Positions 46,181 through 55,216 of a stretch of 64,000 nucleotides of DNA are shown here, one piece after another. The notes under the pieces were generated by a model. The model did no database searches, was not told the DNA's origin, and was given only the letters and a program-made list of their open reading frames with translations. The DNA is taken from the NCBI GenBank assembly GCA_937920345.1, contig CALGVA010000055.1, forward strand, positions 9,493 to 73,492, read 5' to 3'. Position 1 is the first letter of the stretch; each line of letters starts with the position of its first letter. The stretch is from an uncultured Lachnospiraceae bacterium (GTDB lineage: Bacteria; Bacillota; Clostridia; Lachnospirales; Lachnospiraceae). The position numbers were made by a program, and so were the translations under genes.

Positions 46181-46227
46181 AAAAAAACCGCCTGTTACAT
46201 ACACTTTCGTGTATATCCCATGCGGTT
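46181..46227 (-). terminator. Attenuator terminator of the ABC-2 operon
   Basis: AACCGC pairs with GCGGTT, with an inner stem ATACAC-GAAA-GTGTAT, then TTTTTTT. It ends 49 bases before the ATPase start codon, so it can only make sense as a conditional terminator. Confidence 0.85.
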
Positions 46228-46310
46228 CTCTTTCTCTCTATCCTGATCGCCGCATAGCCAAATAAGACTTTCCATCTTACGGCCATGCGCGCTGATGTCT
46301 GATTGCCGAC

Positions 46311-46358
46311 TCAGGCTGTGACCGTAGTCTGAAAAATCTGCTGCTCCAGAATAAACAT
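46311..46358 (-). CDS. Putative leader peptide (15 residues)
   Basis: ATG at 46358 with AGGAACG about 8 bases upstream and TGA at 46311-46313. The peptide reads MFILEQQIFQTTVTA. It lies in the 5' leader of the ABC-2 operon just in front of the alternative hairpins. Its length, ribosome site and position fit a regulatory leader peptide on which ribosome stalling would control termination; that role is inferred. Too short for family comparison. Confidence 0.6.
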   Translation of the reverse strand: MFILEQQIFQTTVTA

Positions 46359-46423
46359 AAAAAATCGTTCCTGATACGAATTCTTTTCTCTCAACTCTTT
46401 ATCCTCGTTTCGAATTTTTAGAC

Positions 46424-46452
46424 AATTTACCACAGTCTTCTTTAGCTGTCAA
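46424..46452 (-). promoter_or_regulatory. Promoter of the ABC-2 operon
   Basis: TTGACA (46447-46452), 17 bases, TAAATT (46424-46429). The start near 46417 gives a leader of about 285 bases. Confidence 0.7.
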
Positions 46453-46492
46453 GCGACCTTATAATAAATCATAAATATTAAAAACATTCCTT

Positions 46493-47719
46493 CTAGACTG
46501 CTGTTACCGGAAAATACCACGCTGACCGGTTATAAGGCAGCATCTCATCCGCCATGCACAGGATAACACCCGGCTGCACATTGAGCTTCAGTTTACGCAA
46601 AACCTCAAAATGCCTGTCTGCATGTTCCGGTGCCTTCGCCTTTTTAATTTCCATCGGATAAACCTGATCTCCCTCTACAAACAACAAATCAATCTCTTTG
46701 CCGTCAATATCACGATAATAATACAACTCTGGTCTTTTTCCGGTATTATAATAGCTTTTTACAATTTCACTGACCACATACGTCTCAAAAAAAGCCCCGT
46801 CCATGGCCCCCTTTTCCAGTGTTTCCGCACTGGGCCATCTGCAAAGATATGCCGCAAGACCGGTATCCATAAAATACATTTTAGGCGTTTTTACCAGCCT
46901 GCTTGTTATGTTATTGTAATATGGACGCAAAACAAATATAACACCGGATCGTTCCAGGATCGACACCCACGCTTTGGCTGTCGGCGCCGATATGCCAATC
47001 GCATTTGCAATTTCATTATACTTTAATTCCATAGAGGTACGCGCCGCCATAAATACCAGAAAATCATAAAATTCACCGAGTTTTCCAACCTGCGCCAGTT
47101 CCTTGATATCTCTTTCCAGATACGTGTTAATATAGTCGTTATAAAAACGTTCTCTGTCGAGATCTTCTGCAACAAGTTTCGGCATTCCTCCTCTGAAAAT
47201 CCGTTCATAGATCTCATGGATATTCTTCGGGCAGTTATGCCGCGCCCTGTCGCGAAGGTTTTCAATCGACGGGTGGAATGCCTGCACCCTACGGTCGTCC
47301 AGTTCCGCCGCCGACAAACCGGACAGATCAAAGACAGCAACCCGGCCGGCCAGAGACTCCGATACATCCCTCATCATTTTGAATTTCTGAGAACCGGTAA
47401 GCCAGTACATGCCATTACATTTCTCTCCATCCAGAGTCCTCTGGTCAACAAGCTTTTTCATCTCCAGAAGAATAGACGGAACACGCTGAAATTCATCGAT
47501 TAACAACGGATATCCATAGGTTTCAAAAAAAAGCGAGGGATCTTTCTCCGCCAGCCTTCTTGCATTACCGTCGTCCAGAGTCACATAGCGTCTTTCTGTT
47601 TCCTTGATATGATACAGCATGGTCGATTTGCCCACCTGACGCTGTCCGCATACCATCACCACGGGATAAAACGCAGACGCCTCTTTCACCTGATCTTCCA
47701 AATGTCTTTGAATGTACAT
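46493..47719 (-). CDS. ATP-binding protein with AAA_14 and DUF4143 domains (copy B)
   Basis: 408 residues, closely related to copy A. Walker A is CGQRQVGKSTMLYHI (about residues 24-38) and Walker B YPLLIDEFQRVPSI; then LTGSQKFKMMRDVSESLAGR, a middle helix-turn-helix-like region NEIANAIGISAPTAKAWVS, and the C-terminal DUF4143 core KEIDLLFVEGDQVYPMEIKK with the E-D...E-x-K pattern. GGAGG precedes the ATG at 47719. Its palindromic promoter is at 47731-47785. The ABC-2 operon promoter begins 41 bases after its stop. Confidence 0.92.
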   Translation of the reverse strand: MYIQRHLEDQVKEASAFYPVVMVCGQRQVGKSTMLYHIKETERRYVTLDDGNARRLAEKDPSLFFETYGYPLLIDEFQRVPSILLEMKKLVDQRTLDGEKCNGMYWLTGSQKFKMMRDVSESLAGRVAVFDLSGLSAAELDDRRVQAFHPSIENLRDRARHNCPKNIHEIYERIFRGGMPKLVAEDLDRERFYNDYINTYLERDIKELAQVGKLGEFYDFLVFMAARTSMELKYNEIANAIGISAPTAKAWVSILERSGVIFVLRPYYNNITSRLVKTPKMYFMDTGLAAYLCRWPSAETLEKGAMDGAFFETYVVSEIVKSYYNTGKRPELYYYRDIDGKEIDLLFVEGDQVYPMEIKKAKAPEHADRHFEVLRKLKLNVQPGVILCMADEMLPYNRSAWYFPVTAV

Positions 47720-47730
47720 GTCCCCTCCAA

Positions 47731-47785
47731 AATCCGAGCAAAATAAAGTATGGCTTTATTTTACTCGGATTTTTTTAAATGTCAA
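47731..47785 (-). promoter_or_regulatory. Promoter with overlapping palindromic operator for DUF4143 ATPase B
   Basis: Minus strand TTGACA (47780-47785), 16 bases, TAAAAT (47758-47763). An inverted repeat with 18-base arms (47731-47748 and 47754-47771, one mismatch, 5-base spacer) covers the -10 box and start. The half site CGAGTAAAATAAAG corresponds to CGACTAAAATAAA at copy A. Confidence 0.75.
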
Positions 47786-47790
47786 GCTCG

Positions 47791-47833
47791 AAAAAAACAA
47801 AGCCCTCTCCATACCCATGAAGAAAGGCTTTGT
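47791..47833 (-). terminator. Terminator after carB
   Basis: ACAAAGCC (47797-47804) pairs with GGCTTTGT (47826-47833); on the minus strand a run of seven T follows. It stands between carB and the -35 box of the next gene. Confidence 0.8.
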
Positions 47834-47843
47834 ATTTTCATTC

Positions 47844-50800
47844 TCACTTTTCATGAATCTCCCCATGCAGTTCCTGCAGCGACTTTACTTCACTGCCTGC
47901 ATGTGTTTTCAGATAATGGATTCCCTCCGCAGTCACCTTCGCCGCGGCCACCGTAGTGATATAAGGCGCTTTCGCCTTGATCGCCGCCTTGCGCAGATAA
48001 CTGTCGTCATGCACGCTGTCTTTACCCACCGGGGAATTAATGATCAGATCAAAATCGCCATTGGTGATCATATCTCCCACATTCGGGCGCCCTTCATAAA
48101 GCTTTTTCGCTTTCGTCGCAGGAACGCCCGCCGCCGTAATCAGATTATAAGTGCCCTCCGTAGCCACGATCTTAAAACCGTCTTCCGCCAGGCTCCTGGC
48201 CACTTCCACAACTTCATCCTTATCCTTCTTATTCACGGAAATCAGCACCGTTCCTGCAAGCGGCAGCTTCGACTGCACCGCCTCCTGCGCCTTGAAAAAT
48301 GCTTCACCGTAAGACCGGGACAGTCCCAGCACTTCTCCGGTAGAACGCATTTCCGGTCCGAGAACCGGATCTACCTCCGGGAACATATTGAAGGGGAACA
48401 CTGCCTCTTTTACGCCGTAATTCGGAATTACCTGCTCCTTTAATTCCGGGATCGGCGACGGATGCCCGGTAAGCTCCGCAGTAATGATTTCTGTCGCAAT
48501 CGGCACCATACGGATATTGCAGACCTTGGATACAAGCGGCACGGTACGGGACGCGCGCGGATTGGCCTCCAGCACGAAAACCTTGCCGTCCTCGATGGCG
48601 TACTGCATGTTCATCAGTCCTTTTACATGCATTTCCTCCGCGATCTTTCTTGTGTACTCCTTGATGGTCTCCACACTCTCCTCCGGAATCTGCACAGAAG
48701 GTATGATACAGGCCGAATCACCCGAATGGATACCGGCCAGCTCGATGTGCTCCATCACCGCAGGTACAAAAGCATGGAAACCGTCACTGATGGCATCTGC
48801 CTCACACTCCAATGCGTGGTTCAGGAAACGGTCGATCAGAATCGGCCGGTCAGGCGTCACGCCTACCGCCGCATTCATATATTCCGTCATGCTCTCGTCG
48901 TCATACACCACTTCCATGCCTCTGCCGCCCAGCACATAAGAGGGACGTACCATCACCGGATAGCCGATCCTTGCCGCAATGGCAAGCGCCTCGTCCACCG
49001 TGGTCGCCATGCCCGACTCCGGCATGGGGATTTCCAGTTTTTCCATCATGGCGCGGAACTGGTCCCGGTCCTCCGCCAGATCAATGACAGAAGGAGACGT
49101 TCCCAGAATCTTTACACCGTTCTTCTCTAATTCAGAAGCCAGATTTAACGGTGTCTGCCCGCCGAACTGCGCAATCACGCCAAGCGGCTTTTCTTTATTA
49201 TAAATGCTCAGTACATCTTCCAGTGTAAGCGGCTCGAAATACAGCTTATCGGAAGTATCGTAATCGGTAGACACCGTCTCCGGATTACAGTTCACGATGA
49301 TCGTCTCGAAGCCCAGCTTTTTCAGTGCCATGGCTGCATGTACGCAGCAGTAGTCGAACTCGATACCCTGTCCGATCCGGTTCGGGCCGCCGCCCAGAAT
49401 CATGATCTTCGGCTTATCCTCGTTCACCGGATTTTTGTCCGGCGCATTATAAGTAGAGTAGAAATATGCGCTGTTTTCCGTGCCGCTGACATGGACGCCT
49501 TCCCATGCCTCTTCCACACCCAAAGCCAGACGGCGGTTTCGGATATCCGCCTCCGGGATTTCCAGAAGCTGGCTCAGATATTTGTCGGAAAAACCGTCCT
49601 TCTTGGCCGTGATCAGCATATCATCCGGCAGCATACTTCCCCTGTGCTGCAGAATCGCCTCTTCTTCCTCCACCAGTTCCTTCATCTGCTCGATAAAGTA
49701 AGCCTTCACCCTGGTAATCTCGTAGATTTCTTCCACCGTCGCGCCTTTTCTGAGCGCTTCGTACATCAGGAAATGACGCTCACTGGAAGGCGTGATCAGC
49801 CTTTTTAACAGTTCTTCTTTCGATAAAGTATCAAAATCCTTCGCATGTCCCAGACCGTAGCGGCCGGTTTCCAGCGAACGGATGGCTTTCTGGAATGCCT
49901 CCTTGTAGGTCTTACCGATACTCATAACCTCGCCCACGGCGCGCATCTGCGTTCCCAGCTTGTCCTCCACCCCTTTGAACTTCTCGAAAGCCCAGCGGGC
50001 AAACTTGATCACCACATAATCGCCGTCCGGTACGTATTTGTCCAGCGTTCCGTATTTTCCACAGGGAATGTCCTTAAGCGTAAGCCCCGCCGCCAGCATG
50101 GAGGATACCAGTGCAATGGGAAAGCCTGTCGCTTTAGACGCCAGTGCGGAAGACCGGGATGTACGGGGATTGATCTCGATGACAATGATCCGGTCTGACA
50201 CCGGGTCATGGGCGAACTGTACGTTCGTACCGCCGATCACCTGCACCGATTCCACGATTTTGTATGCCTGCTCCTGCAGACGTTTCTGACACTCCTCGGA
50301 GATCGTCAGCATAGGCGCGGAACAGAACGAGTCGCCCGTATGTACCCCTAAAGGATCAATATTCTCGATAAAGCATACGGTGATGATGTTATTGTCCGCG
50401 TCACGCACCACTTCCAGTTCCAGCTCTTCCCAGCCCAGAATCGATTCTTCCACCAGAACCTGCCCCACCAGACTGGCCTGCAGTCCTCTGGCACATACCA
50501 CCTGCAGTTCTTCCCTGTTATATACCAGACCGCCGCCGGCGCCGCCCATGGTGTAAGCCGGACGCAAAACCACCGGATAGCCCAGCTTCTCGGCAATCGC
50601 AAGCGCTTCCTCCACGGAATAGGCCACTTCGCTGCGGGCCATCTCAATGCCCAGTGCGTTCATGGTCTTCTTAAACTCAATACGGTCTTCTCCGCGCTCG
50701 ATGGCATCCACCTGCACGCCGATGACCTTTACGTTATATTTATCCAGAATGCCCGCCTTATTTAACTCCGCACACAAATTAAGCCCGGACTGCCCTCCCA

Positions 50801-51068
50801 GATTAGGAAGCAGCGCGTCGGGGCGTTCCTTTGCAATGATCTGTTCCAGACGTTCTACATTAAGCGGCTCAATATAGGTCACATCCGCCGTTTCCGGATC
50901 TGTCATGATCGTCGCCGGGTTGGAATTGACCAGCACGATCTCATAACCTAATTTGCGAAGCGCCTTACACGCCTGGGTTCCCGAATAGTCAAACTCACAG
51001 GCCTGTCCGATAATGATCGGGCCTGAACCGATGATCAGCACCTTATGAATATCTGTTCTGCGTGGCAT
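47844..51068 (-). CDS. carB: Carbamoyl-phosphate synthase large subunit
   Basis: 1074 residues, the standard length. Two homologous halves are seen: GSGPIIIGQACEFDYSGTQ and GGGPNRIGQGIEFDYCCVHA, each followed by an ATP-grasp domain (LRPAYTMGGAGGGLVYN and RPSYVLGGRGMEVVY, EINPRTSRSSALASKATG). The C-terminal 130 residues are the MGS-like allosteric domain (VPATKAKKLYEGRPNVGDMI). It makes carbamoyl phosphate for pyrimidines and arginine. The small subunit gene carA is not next to it. The ATG at 51068 follows GGAGGAC. Confidence 0.97.
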   Translation of the reverse strand: MPRRTDIHKVLIIGSGPIIIGQACEFDYSGTQACKALRKLGYEIVLVNSNPATIMTDPETADVTYIEPLNVERLEQIIAKERPDALLPNLGGQSGLNLCAELNKAGILDKYNVKVIGVQVDAIERGEDRIEFKKTMNALGIEMARSEVAYSVEEALAIAEKLGYPVVLRPAYTMGGAGGGLVYNREELQVVCARGLQASLVGQVLVEESILGWEELELEVVRDADNNIITVCFIENIDPLGVHTGDSFCSAPMLTISEECQKRLQEQAYKIVESVQVIGGTNVQFAHDPVSDRIIVIEINPRTSRSSALASKATGFPIALVSSMLAAGLTLKDIPCGKYGTLDKYVPDGDYVVIKFARWAFEKFKGVEDKLGTQMRAVGEVMSIGKTYKEAFQKAIRSLETGRYGLGHAKDFDTLSKEELLKRLITPSSERHFLMYEALRKGATVEEIYEITRVKAYFIEQMKELVEEEEAILQHRGSMLPDDMLITAKKDGFSDKYLSQLLEIPEADIRNRRLALGVEEAWEGVHVSGTENSAYFYSTYNAPDKNPVNEDKPKIMILGGGPNRIGQGIEFDYCCVHAAMALKKLGFETIIVNCNPETVSTDYDTSDKLYFEPLTLEDVLSIYNKEKPLGVIAQFGGQTPLNLASELEKNGVKILGTSPSVIDLAEDRDQFRAMMEKLEIPMPESGMATTVDEALAIAARIGYPVMVRPSYVLGGRGMEVVYDDESMTEYMNAAVGVTPDRPILIDRFLNHALECEADAISDGFHAFVPAVMEHIELAGIHSGDSACIIPSVQIPEESVETIKEYTRKIAEEMHVKGLMNMQYAIEDGKVFVLEANPRASRTVPLVSKVCNIRMVPIATEIITAELTGHPSPIPELKEQVIPNYGVKEAVFPFNMFPEVDPVLGPEMRSTGEVLGLSRSYGEAFFKAQEAVQSKLPLAGTVLISVNKKDKDEVVEVARSLAEDGFKIVATEGTYNLITAAGVPATKAKKLYEGRPNVGDMITNGDFDLIINSPVGKDSVHDDSYLRKAAIKAKAPYITTVAAAKVTAEGIHYLKTHAGSEVKSLQELHGEIHEK

Positions 51069-51178
51069 ACATGTCCTCCATTCTTGGTAAAACCGCGAAT
51101 CTGCCTGCACACACAGATCCGCCGTGAAAATATTCACAGAATCTTCCTGTATTCTGTCAAACTTCGTTATCGTTCACC

Positions 51179-51208
51179 ATTTTATCATTAGAGACACAGG
51201 AGTGTCAA
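51179..51208 (-). promoter_or_regulatory. Probable carB promoter
   Basis: TTGACA (51203-51208), 18 bases, TAAAAT (51179-51184), giving a leader of about 105 bases with a small ACAGAAT / ATTCTGT hairpin. Confidence 0.55.
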
Positions 51209-51254
51209 TTAAGTTACGTAACCTGCCCGGAAAATTAGACAGTCCAGATTTCTG

Positions 51255-51308
51255 CTCACACAGGACTTAGCATTTACTGCTAAGTCCGTACGAAAACGTA
51301 TATATTGC
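51255..51308. repeat. Interspersed hairpin repeat, copy 2 (pair of 2513-2567)
   Basis: Inverted relative to copy 1. The stem is GGACTTAGCA / TGCTAAGTCC, where copy 1 has GGATTTAGCA / TGCTAAATCC; all other bases of the 53-base core agree. It lies in the 526-base gap between glgD and carB, which holds only repeats and regulatory sites. A GTTACTG / CAGTAAC hairpin (51354-51381) follows. Confidence 0.75.
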
Positions 51309-51455
51309 AAATAAAAATCCATTTGCGAAGCAAATTTTGCATGGATTTTTACCTGTTACTGGAACGGAATGAACAGTAACCAGCCCGGATTTATCAAGCA
51401 ACAGGGCAATTATGTTAAAAAGCACTCTGCCAGGATGTTGAAAAGCACCCAGCCA

Positions 51456-51498
51456 GACGAACTCGAATAAGCGAGGGAGTCTCCTGTACCATAAAAAC
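51456..51498. repeat. GAACTCGAATAAGCG repeat, copy a
   Basis: Contains GACGAACTCGAATAAGCG, then GTCTCCTGTACCATAAAAA. The copies at 60110-60190 and 63756-63835 share GACTCGGATAAGCG or GAACTCGAATAAGCG followed by AATTTCCTATACCA. This copy is shorter and runs into the glg terminator. Confidence 0.6.
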
Positions 51499-51543
51499 GG
51501 CGCGCCGTAACTGATCCGTATCGTATCATTATGGCACGCCGTT
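51491..51543 (-). terminator. Terminator after glgCD
   Basis: Minus strand AACGGCGTGCC (51533-51543) pairs with GGCGCGCCGTT (51496-51506) allowing one G-T pair, followed by TTT. It lies 52 bases after the glgD stop. Confidence 0.7.
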
Positions 51544-51594
51544 CACATGAATTTTAAATACATTTGTTATTTTATATCTGTTTTCACGGTCCGC

Positions 51595-52740
51595 CTACAC
51601 GGTCTTATACTTCTCAATATAAACCGGGAAGGTATCCGTGCCTTTCAGTTCCTTACCTGCTGTGATCGTAACATTCTTGTCGGCGATCAGATATTCCACA
51701 TTCGCGCCTGCTTCCACCACAGTATCCTGCATTAAGATACAGTTCCTGATCTTGGCGCCTTTGCCCACCTGCACGCCACGGAAGATCACGCTGTTCTCTA
51801 CCTCACCCTCGATCACACAGCCGTCCGCCATCATCACGTTCTGCACCTTCGCGCCGTCCTTGTAATGGGTCGGATTATCTCCCCTGATCTTCGTGTAGAT
51901 CGGCGCAGCAGCGAACAGCGCATCCAGATTATAATCATCCAGAAGCTTCATGTTCTCTTCAAAATAACTCTTCATGCCGCAGATACGCGCCACATAGTCC
52001 GTATATTTGTAAGCCTGTACATTCAGCTTGCCAAGCTGGGGCATGATAACATCACGCATAAAGAAGGAACGTCCCTGTATGTACGCCGTACTGACAAGTT
52101 CGATCAGCAGTTCGCGTGAAATGACAAAAATATTCATGGAAGTATTCTGTACGCCATCCGTCTTCGGGTTAATATATACCTTACGGATACGTCCCTGTTC
52201 CACGTCAAAAGTATAATAGAAGATTCTGTCATTGGTCGGATAATCCAGCAGTTCCCTGGGCAGCTCCTGCTCGTTGTATGCGATGGTAATGTCCGCACCG
52301 CTGTCCATATGTGCCTGCAGCATGGCATTGAAATCAAAATTGACCACGATATTCGTATCTGCCATGACCACATATTCTTCTTTCTGGGACTTCAGGAAAT
52401 CCAGAATGTTCGCCAGCGCACCGGCACGTCCCACATAAGGAGCACCCGCTTCCTTCTCCGCAAAAGGCGGGAAAATGTGCAGTCCTCCGTTCTTCCGGAC
52501 CAGATCCCATTCACGGCCGGAACCCAGATGATCCATCAGGGAATGATAATTCTTGTTGACTACAACAGAAATATTGTCAATACCGGAATGCGTCATACTC
52601 GACAGGACAAAATCAATGATACGATAACGGCTGGCAAAAGGAATAGACGCCATCAAACGCACACCGACCAGTTCCGGAACCAGCGCATCATAACTGTTTG
52701 GAAATATAATACCGATTACATTTGTGCTTGATTTTATCAT
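51595..52740 (-). CDS. glgD: Glucose-1-phosphate adenylyltransferase, GlgD subunit
   Basis: 381 residues. It resembles GlgC (FASRYRIIDFVLSSMTHSGI, YVVMADTNIVVNFDFNAML, left-handed beta-helix C-terminus with VIEGEVENSVIFRGVQVGKG), but the N-terminal nucleotide loop GGxGxRL is replaced by IIFPNSYDALVPELVGVRL, as usual in the non-catalytic/regulatory GlgD. It partners GlgC to make ADP-glucose for glycogen. Its ATG overlaps the glgC stop by 4 bases. A terminator follows. Confidence 0.95.
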   Translation of the reverse strand: MIKSSTNVIGIIFPNSYDALVPELVGVRLMASIPFASRYRIIDFVLSSMTHSGIDNISVVVNKNYHSLMDHLGSGREWDLVRKNGGLHIFPPFAEKEAGAPYVGRAGALANILDFLKSQKEEYVVMADTNIVVNFDFNAMLQAHMDSGADITIAYNEQELPRELLDYPTNDRIFYYTFDVEQGRIRKVYINPKTDGVQNTSMNIFVISRELLIELVSTAYIQGRSFFMRDVIMPQLGKLNVQAYKYTDYVARICGMKSYFEENMKLLDDYNLDALFAAAPIYTKIRGDNPTHYKDGAKVQNVMMADGCVIEGEVENSVIFRGVQVGKGAKIRNCILMQDTVVEAGANVEYLIADKNVTITAGKELKGTDTFPVYIEKYKTV

Positions 52741-53942
52741 TCTGCTTCACCGCCTTCCACATTATTATTGATCATGGCGTCGGGACCTATCACAACGTTC
52801 TCCCCTATCGTTACACCCGATCCTATGGTCGCTACACCGTTTGCCTCTCCGTCGGGCATTGCGCCGACCACGGCATTCTCACAGATCGTCACATTCTCCG
52901 CCACAATGCAGTGTCTCACGACCGCACCGGTCTTGATTGTCGTGCCGCCCATTACGACAGCATCCTCCACAACCGCGCCAGCCTCTACCTTTACACCGCC
53001 AAACAGAACAGAATGCTTTACCGTACCCCTGATCCGGCATCCATCCGTGACCAGCGCATTCTCCACAACTGCTCCCGCACTGATCTTATGGCCCGTTCTG
53101 CCTGCATTACGGCTGTAGATCTTCCAGCCCTCATCAAAAAGATTGATACCGCTGTGTTCAGGGTCCAGGACCTCCATATTCGCCTCCCACAGAGAAGAAA
53201 TGGTTCCCACATCCTTCCAGTAGCCTTTAAAACGATACGCATACATCTGCCGCTGATCACGAAGCAGATTAGGGATGATGTTGTTGCCGAAGTCGTTCTC
53301 TGAATCCGGATCAGCCTCGTCCTCCTCCAGATACTTCTTCAGGATATCCCAGTTAAATATGTAGATTCCCATGGAAGCCAGATTAGACTTGGGATTTTTC
53401 GGTTTCTCCTGAAATTCAGTAATCTTGTCATTCTCATCGGCAACCATCAGGCCGAAGCGCGGCGCCTCCTCCCACGGAACTTCCATAACGGCAACGCTGA
53501 ATTCCGCATTTTTCGCTTTGTGAAATTCAAGGAAATCGCTGTAATCCTGTTTACAGATCTGGTCACCGGAAAGGATGATAACATACTTGGGGTCATACCG
53601 CTCAATAAACGAGATATTCTGGTAAATCGCGTTCGCCGTGCCCTTATACCAGTCCGATCCGTGCGCCTTCTGATAAGGCGGCAGTACATGCACACCGCCG
53701 TATAGACGATCCAGATCCCACGGCTGCCCGTTGCCGACATACTCATTCAGTTCCAACGGTTGATACTGCGTCAGGATACCAACGGTATCAATGCCTGAAT
53801 TAACGCAGTTGGAAAGCGGGAAATCAATGATACGATACTTGCCGCCAAAAGGAACTGCCGGTTTCGCGAGCTTCTCTGTAAGCGCATAAAGTCGTGAGCC
53901 TTGTCCGCCGGCAAGAAGCATTGCAATCATTTCTTTTGCCAT
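52737..53942 (-). CDS. glgC: Glucose-1-phosphate adenylyltransferase, catalytic subunit
   Basis: About 401 residues. The catalytic loop AMLLAGGQGSRLYALTEKLA, GGKYRIIDFPLSNCVNSGI, PWDLDRLYGGVHVLPPYQ and the beta-helix C-terminus (GAVVEDAVVMGGTTIKTGAV) identify GlgC. It forms ADP-glucose from glucose-1-phosphate and ATP. The ATG at 53942 follows GGAGGACTCG; a TATAAT lies in the AT-rich upstream region near 53970. First gene of a two-gene operon with glgD. Confidence 0.96.
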   Translation of the reverse strand: MAKEMIAMLLAGGQGSRLYALTEKLAKPAVPFGGKYRIIDFPLSNCVNSGIDTVGILTQYQPLELNEYVGNGQPWDLDRLYGGVHVLPPYQKAHGSDWYKGTANAIYQNISFIERYDPKYVIILSGDQICKQDYSDFLEFHKAKNAEFSVAVMEVPWEEAPRFGLMVADENDKITEFQEKPKNPKSNLASMGIYIFNWDILKKYLEEDEADPDSENDFGNNIIPNLLRDQRQMYAYRFKGYWKDVGTISSLWEANMEVLDPEHSGINLFDEGWKIYSRNAGRTGHKISAGAVVENALVTDGCRIRGTVKHSVLFGGVKVEAGAVVEDAVVMGGTTIKTGAVVRHCIVAENVTICENAVVGAMPDGEANGVATIGSGVTIGENVVIGPDAMINNNVEGGEAE

Positions 53943-54071
53943 AATACGAGTCCTCCTGTTATTCTTATGAAACAAATTATACAACATTTATAATAAAATT
54001 TATAGAAAAATTGTAAAAATTATGAAAATATTTTAGCAAAACCCAAATAATTATGGACATTTTGTATAGCA

Positions 54072-54108
54072 ATCCGGCAGGTCACAGTTTCCTGCAGACC
54101 TGCCGGAT
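54072..54108. terminator. Strong hairpin behind the deacetylase gene
   Basis: A perfect 12-base stem ATCCGGCAGGTC / GACCTGCCGGAT, 12 bases after the stop. No proper T-run on the minus strand, so it may stop transcription weakly or stabilise the mRNA end. Confidence 0.5.
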
Positions 54109-54120
54109 ACATACATTTTT

Positions 54121-55137
54121 CTATTCGCCTGACACCTGCGTCCCGTCGGCTTTCATATGGTACTTATCCTTATAGATCAGCTGTGAGATGGGTACCAGCT
54201 CGTATCCTTTATCCTGCAGTCCGGTAATCACCGATTCCAGAGCATCGGCTGTGTAAGTAGCTCCGTTATGCATGAGGATTATCGATCCGTTGTTCAGCTT
54301 GTCGGACTCCACCACGCGTTTGACAATATCATCGACTCCATAGTCTTTCCAATCCAGAGAATCAATCGACCATTGTATCGGATAATATCCGCACTTATGC
54401 GCATTTGTTATGACATGATTGTCATAATCTCCGTAAGGCGGCCGGAACAGGCACATCTCATAGCCCGTAAGCTCCTGAACCCTGGTATGTACTTTCATCA
54501 GCTCCTCCTGACACTGTTCGTCGGAGAGCTGGGACATGTTTTTATGATTCTCGCTGTGGTTGCCCAGATCATGACCTGCCGCCAGAATCGCCTTCACATC
54601 GTCAGGATAGCTCTCCACCCATCCCCCCGTCATAAAGAAAGTCACCTTCACATTATGCTTCTTCAATGTTTCCAGAATCCGGCCTGTATCTTCATTTCCC
54701 CAGGCCGCATCAAAGCTGAGCGCCACCTGCTTTTTATCCGTCTCCACGCAGTAGATCGGCAGTTCCCTGCCTCCCACAGAGCTGCTGACCGTAATGCTGT
54801 CCGGCAGCACTTTAATCAGCCCTTGCAGCAAAGCAATGGTTGCCAGCGCAAACGCCGCCGATTTCGCCACCTGCATCATCACATTCTGTACAAACCCTTT
54901 CCGTTTCTGCTCCTCCTTCGTCTTACAGCCGGAAGGTACACTGCTGCCACAGTACTGACTGCCGCAAAACTGACCGCTGCTTCTCTGTCTTAGCCGCTGC
55001 GCCGTCCATGCCTCCACCTGATCCGGTGCCGGCCATACGCCCGCATTCCTGCCGGCCGCGGAATCCTTCTGCATTTTTCCCTCTAATTCACACATTGCAA
55101 GTTTAATCTTATCGTTCCATTTCCCGTTTTTCTTCAT
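54121..55137 (-). CDS. Polysaccharide deacetylase (NodB/PdaB-like)
   Basis: 338 residues. A charged cytoplasmic N-terminus (about 85 residues) and one membrane helix (VAKSAAFALATIALLQGLIK) precede the NodB homology domain: VALSFDAAWGNEDTGRILET (motif 1 in PdaB form), GNHSENHKNMSQLSDE (metal histidines), FRPPYGDYDNHVITNAH and IQWSIDSLDWKDYG. It removes acetyl groups from peptidoglycan or related glycan outside the cell. GGGAGAC precedes the ATG at 55137. It follows nagB with a hairpin between. Confidence 0.9.
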   Translation of the reverse strand: MKKNGKWNDKIKLAMCELEGKMQKDSAAGRNAGVWPAPDQVEAWTAQRLRQRSSGQFCGSQYCGSSVPSGCKTKEEQKRKGFVQNVMMQVAKSAAFALATIALLQGLIKVLPDSITVSSSVGGRELPIYCVETDKKQVALSFDAAWGNEDTGRILETLKKHNVKVTFFMTGGWVESYPDDVKAILAAGHDLGNHSENHKNMSQLSDEQCQEELMKVHTRVQELTGYEMCLFRPPYGDYDNHVITNAHKCGYYPIQWSIDSLDWKDYGVDDIVKRVVESDKLNNGSIILMHNGATYTADALESVITGLQDKGYELVPISQLIYKDKYHMKADGTQVSGE

Positions 55138-55216
55138 AACAGTCTCCCGCTCTTTATTCTATTCAAATATATGCGGGAAACATTAGAATTTTGTATGTCT
55201 TTTCCGCAGATGCCGC

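Larger units (their letters stand above)
46181..46417 (-). promoter_or_regulatory. Leader RNA with attenuator structure
   Basis: From the expected start (about 46417) to a terminator. In order on the minus strand: uORF (46358-46311); segment 1 CGCATGGCC (46281-46289); segment 2 GGCTATGCGG (46250-46259); segment 3 AACCGCATGGGA (46216-46227); segment 4 GCGGTT plus seven T (46181-46192). Segment 2 can pair with 1 (9 pairs) or, alternatively, with 3 (8 pairs); 3 pairs with 4 as terminator. This is the layout of ribosome-mediated attenuation. Confidence 0.7.

Noticed and set aside
46133..46423. T-box or known riboswitch upstream of the ABC-2 operon
   Set aside because: No T-box sequence (AGGGTGGNACCGCG) and no aptamer core that I know; the leader peptide and pairing swap explain the structure better.
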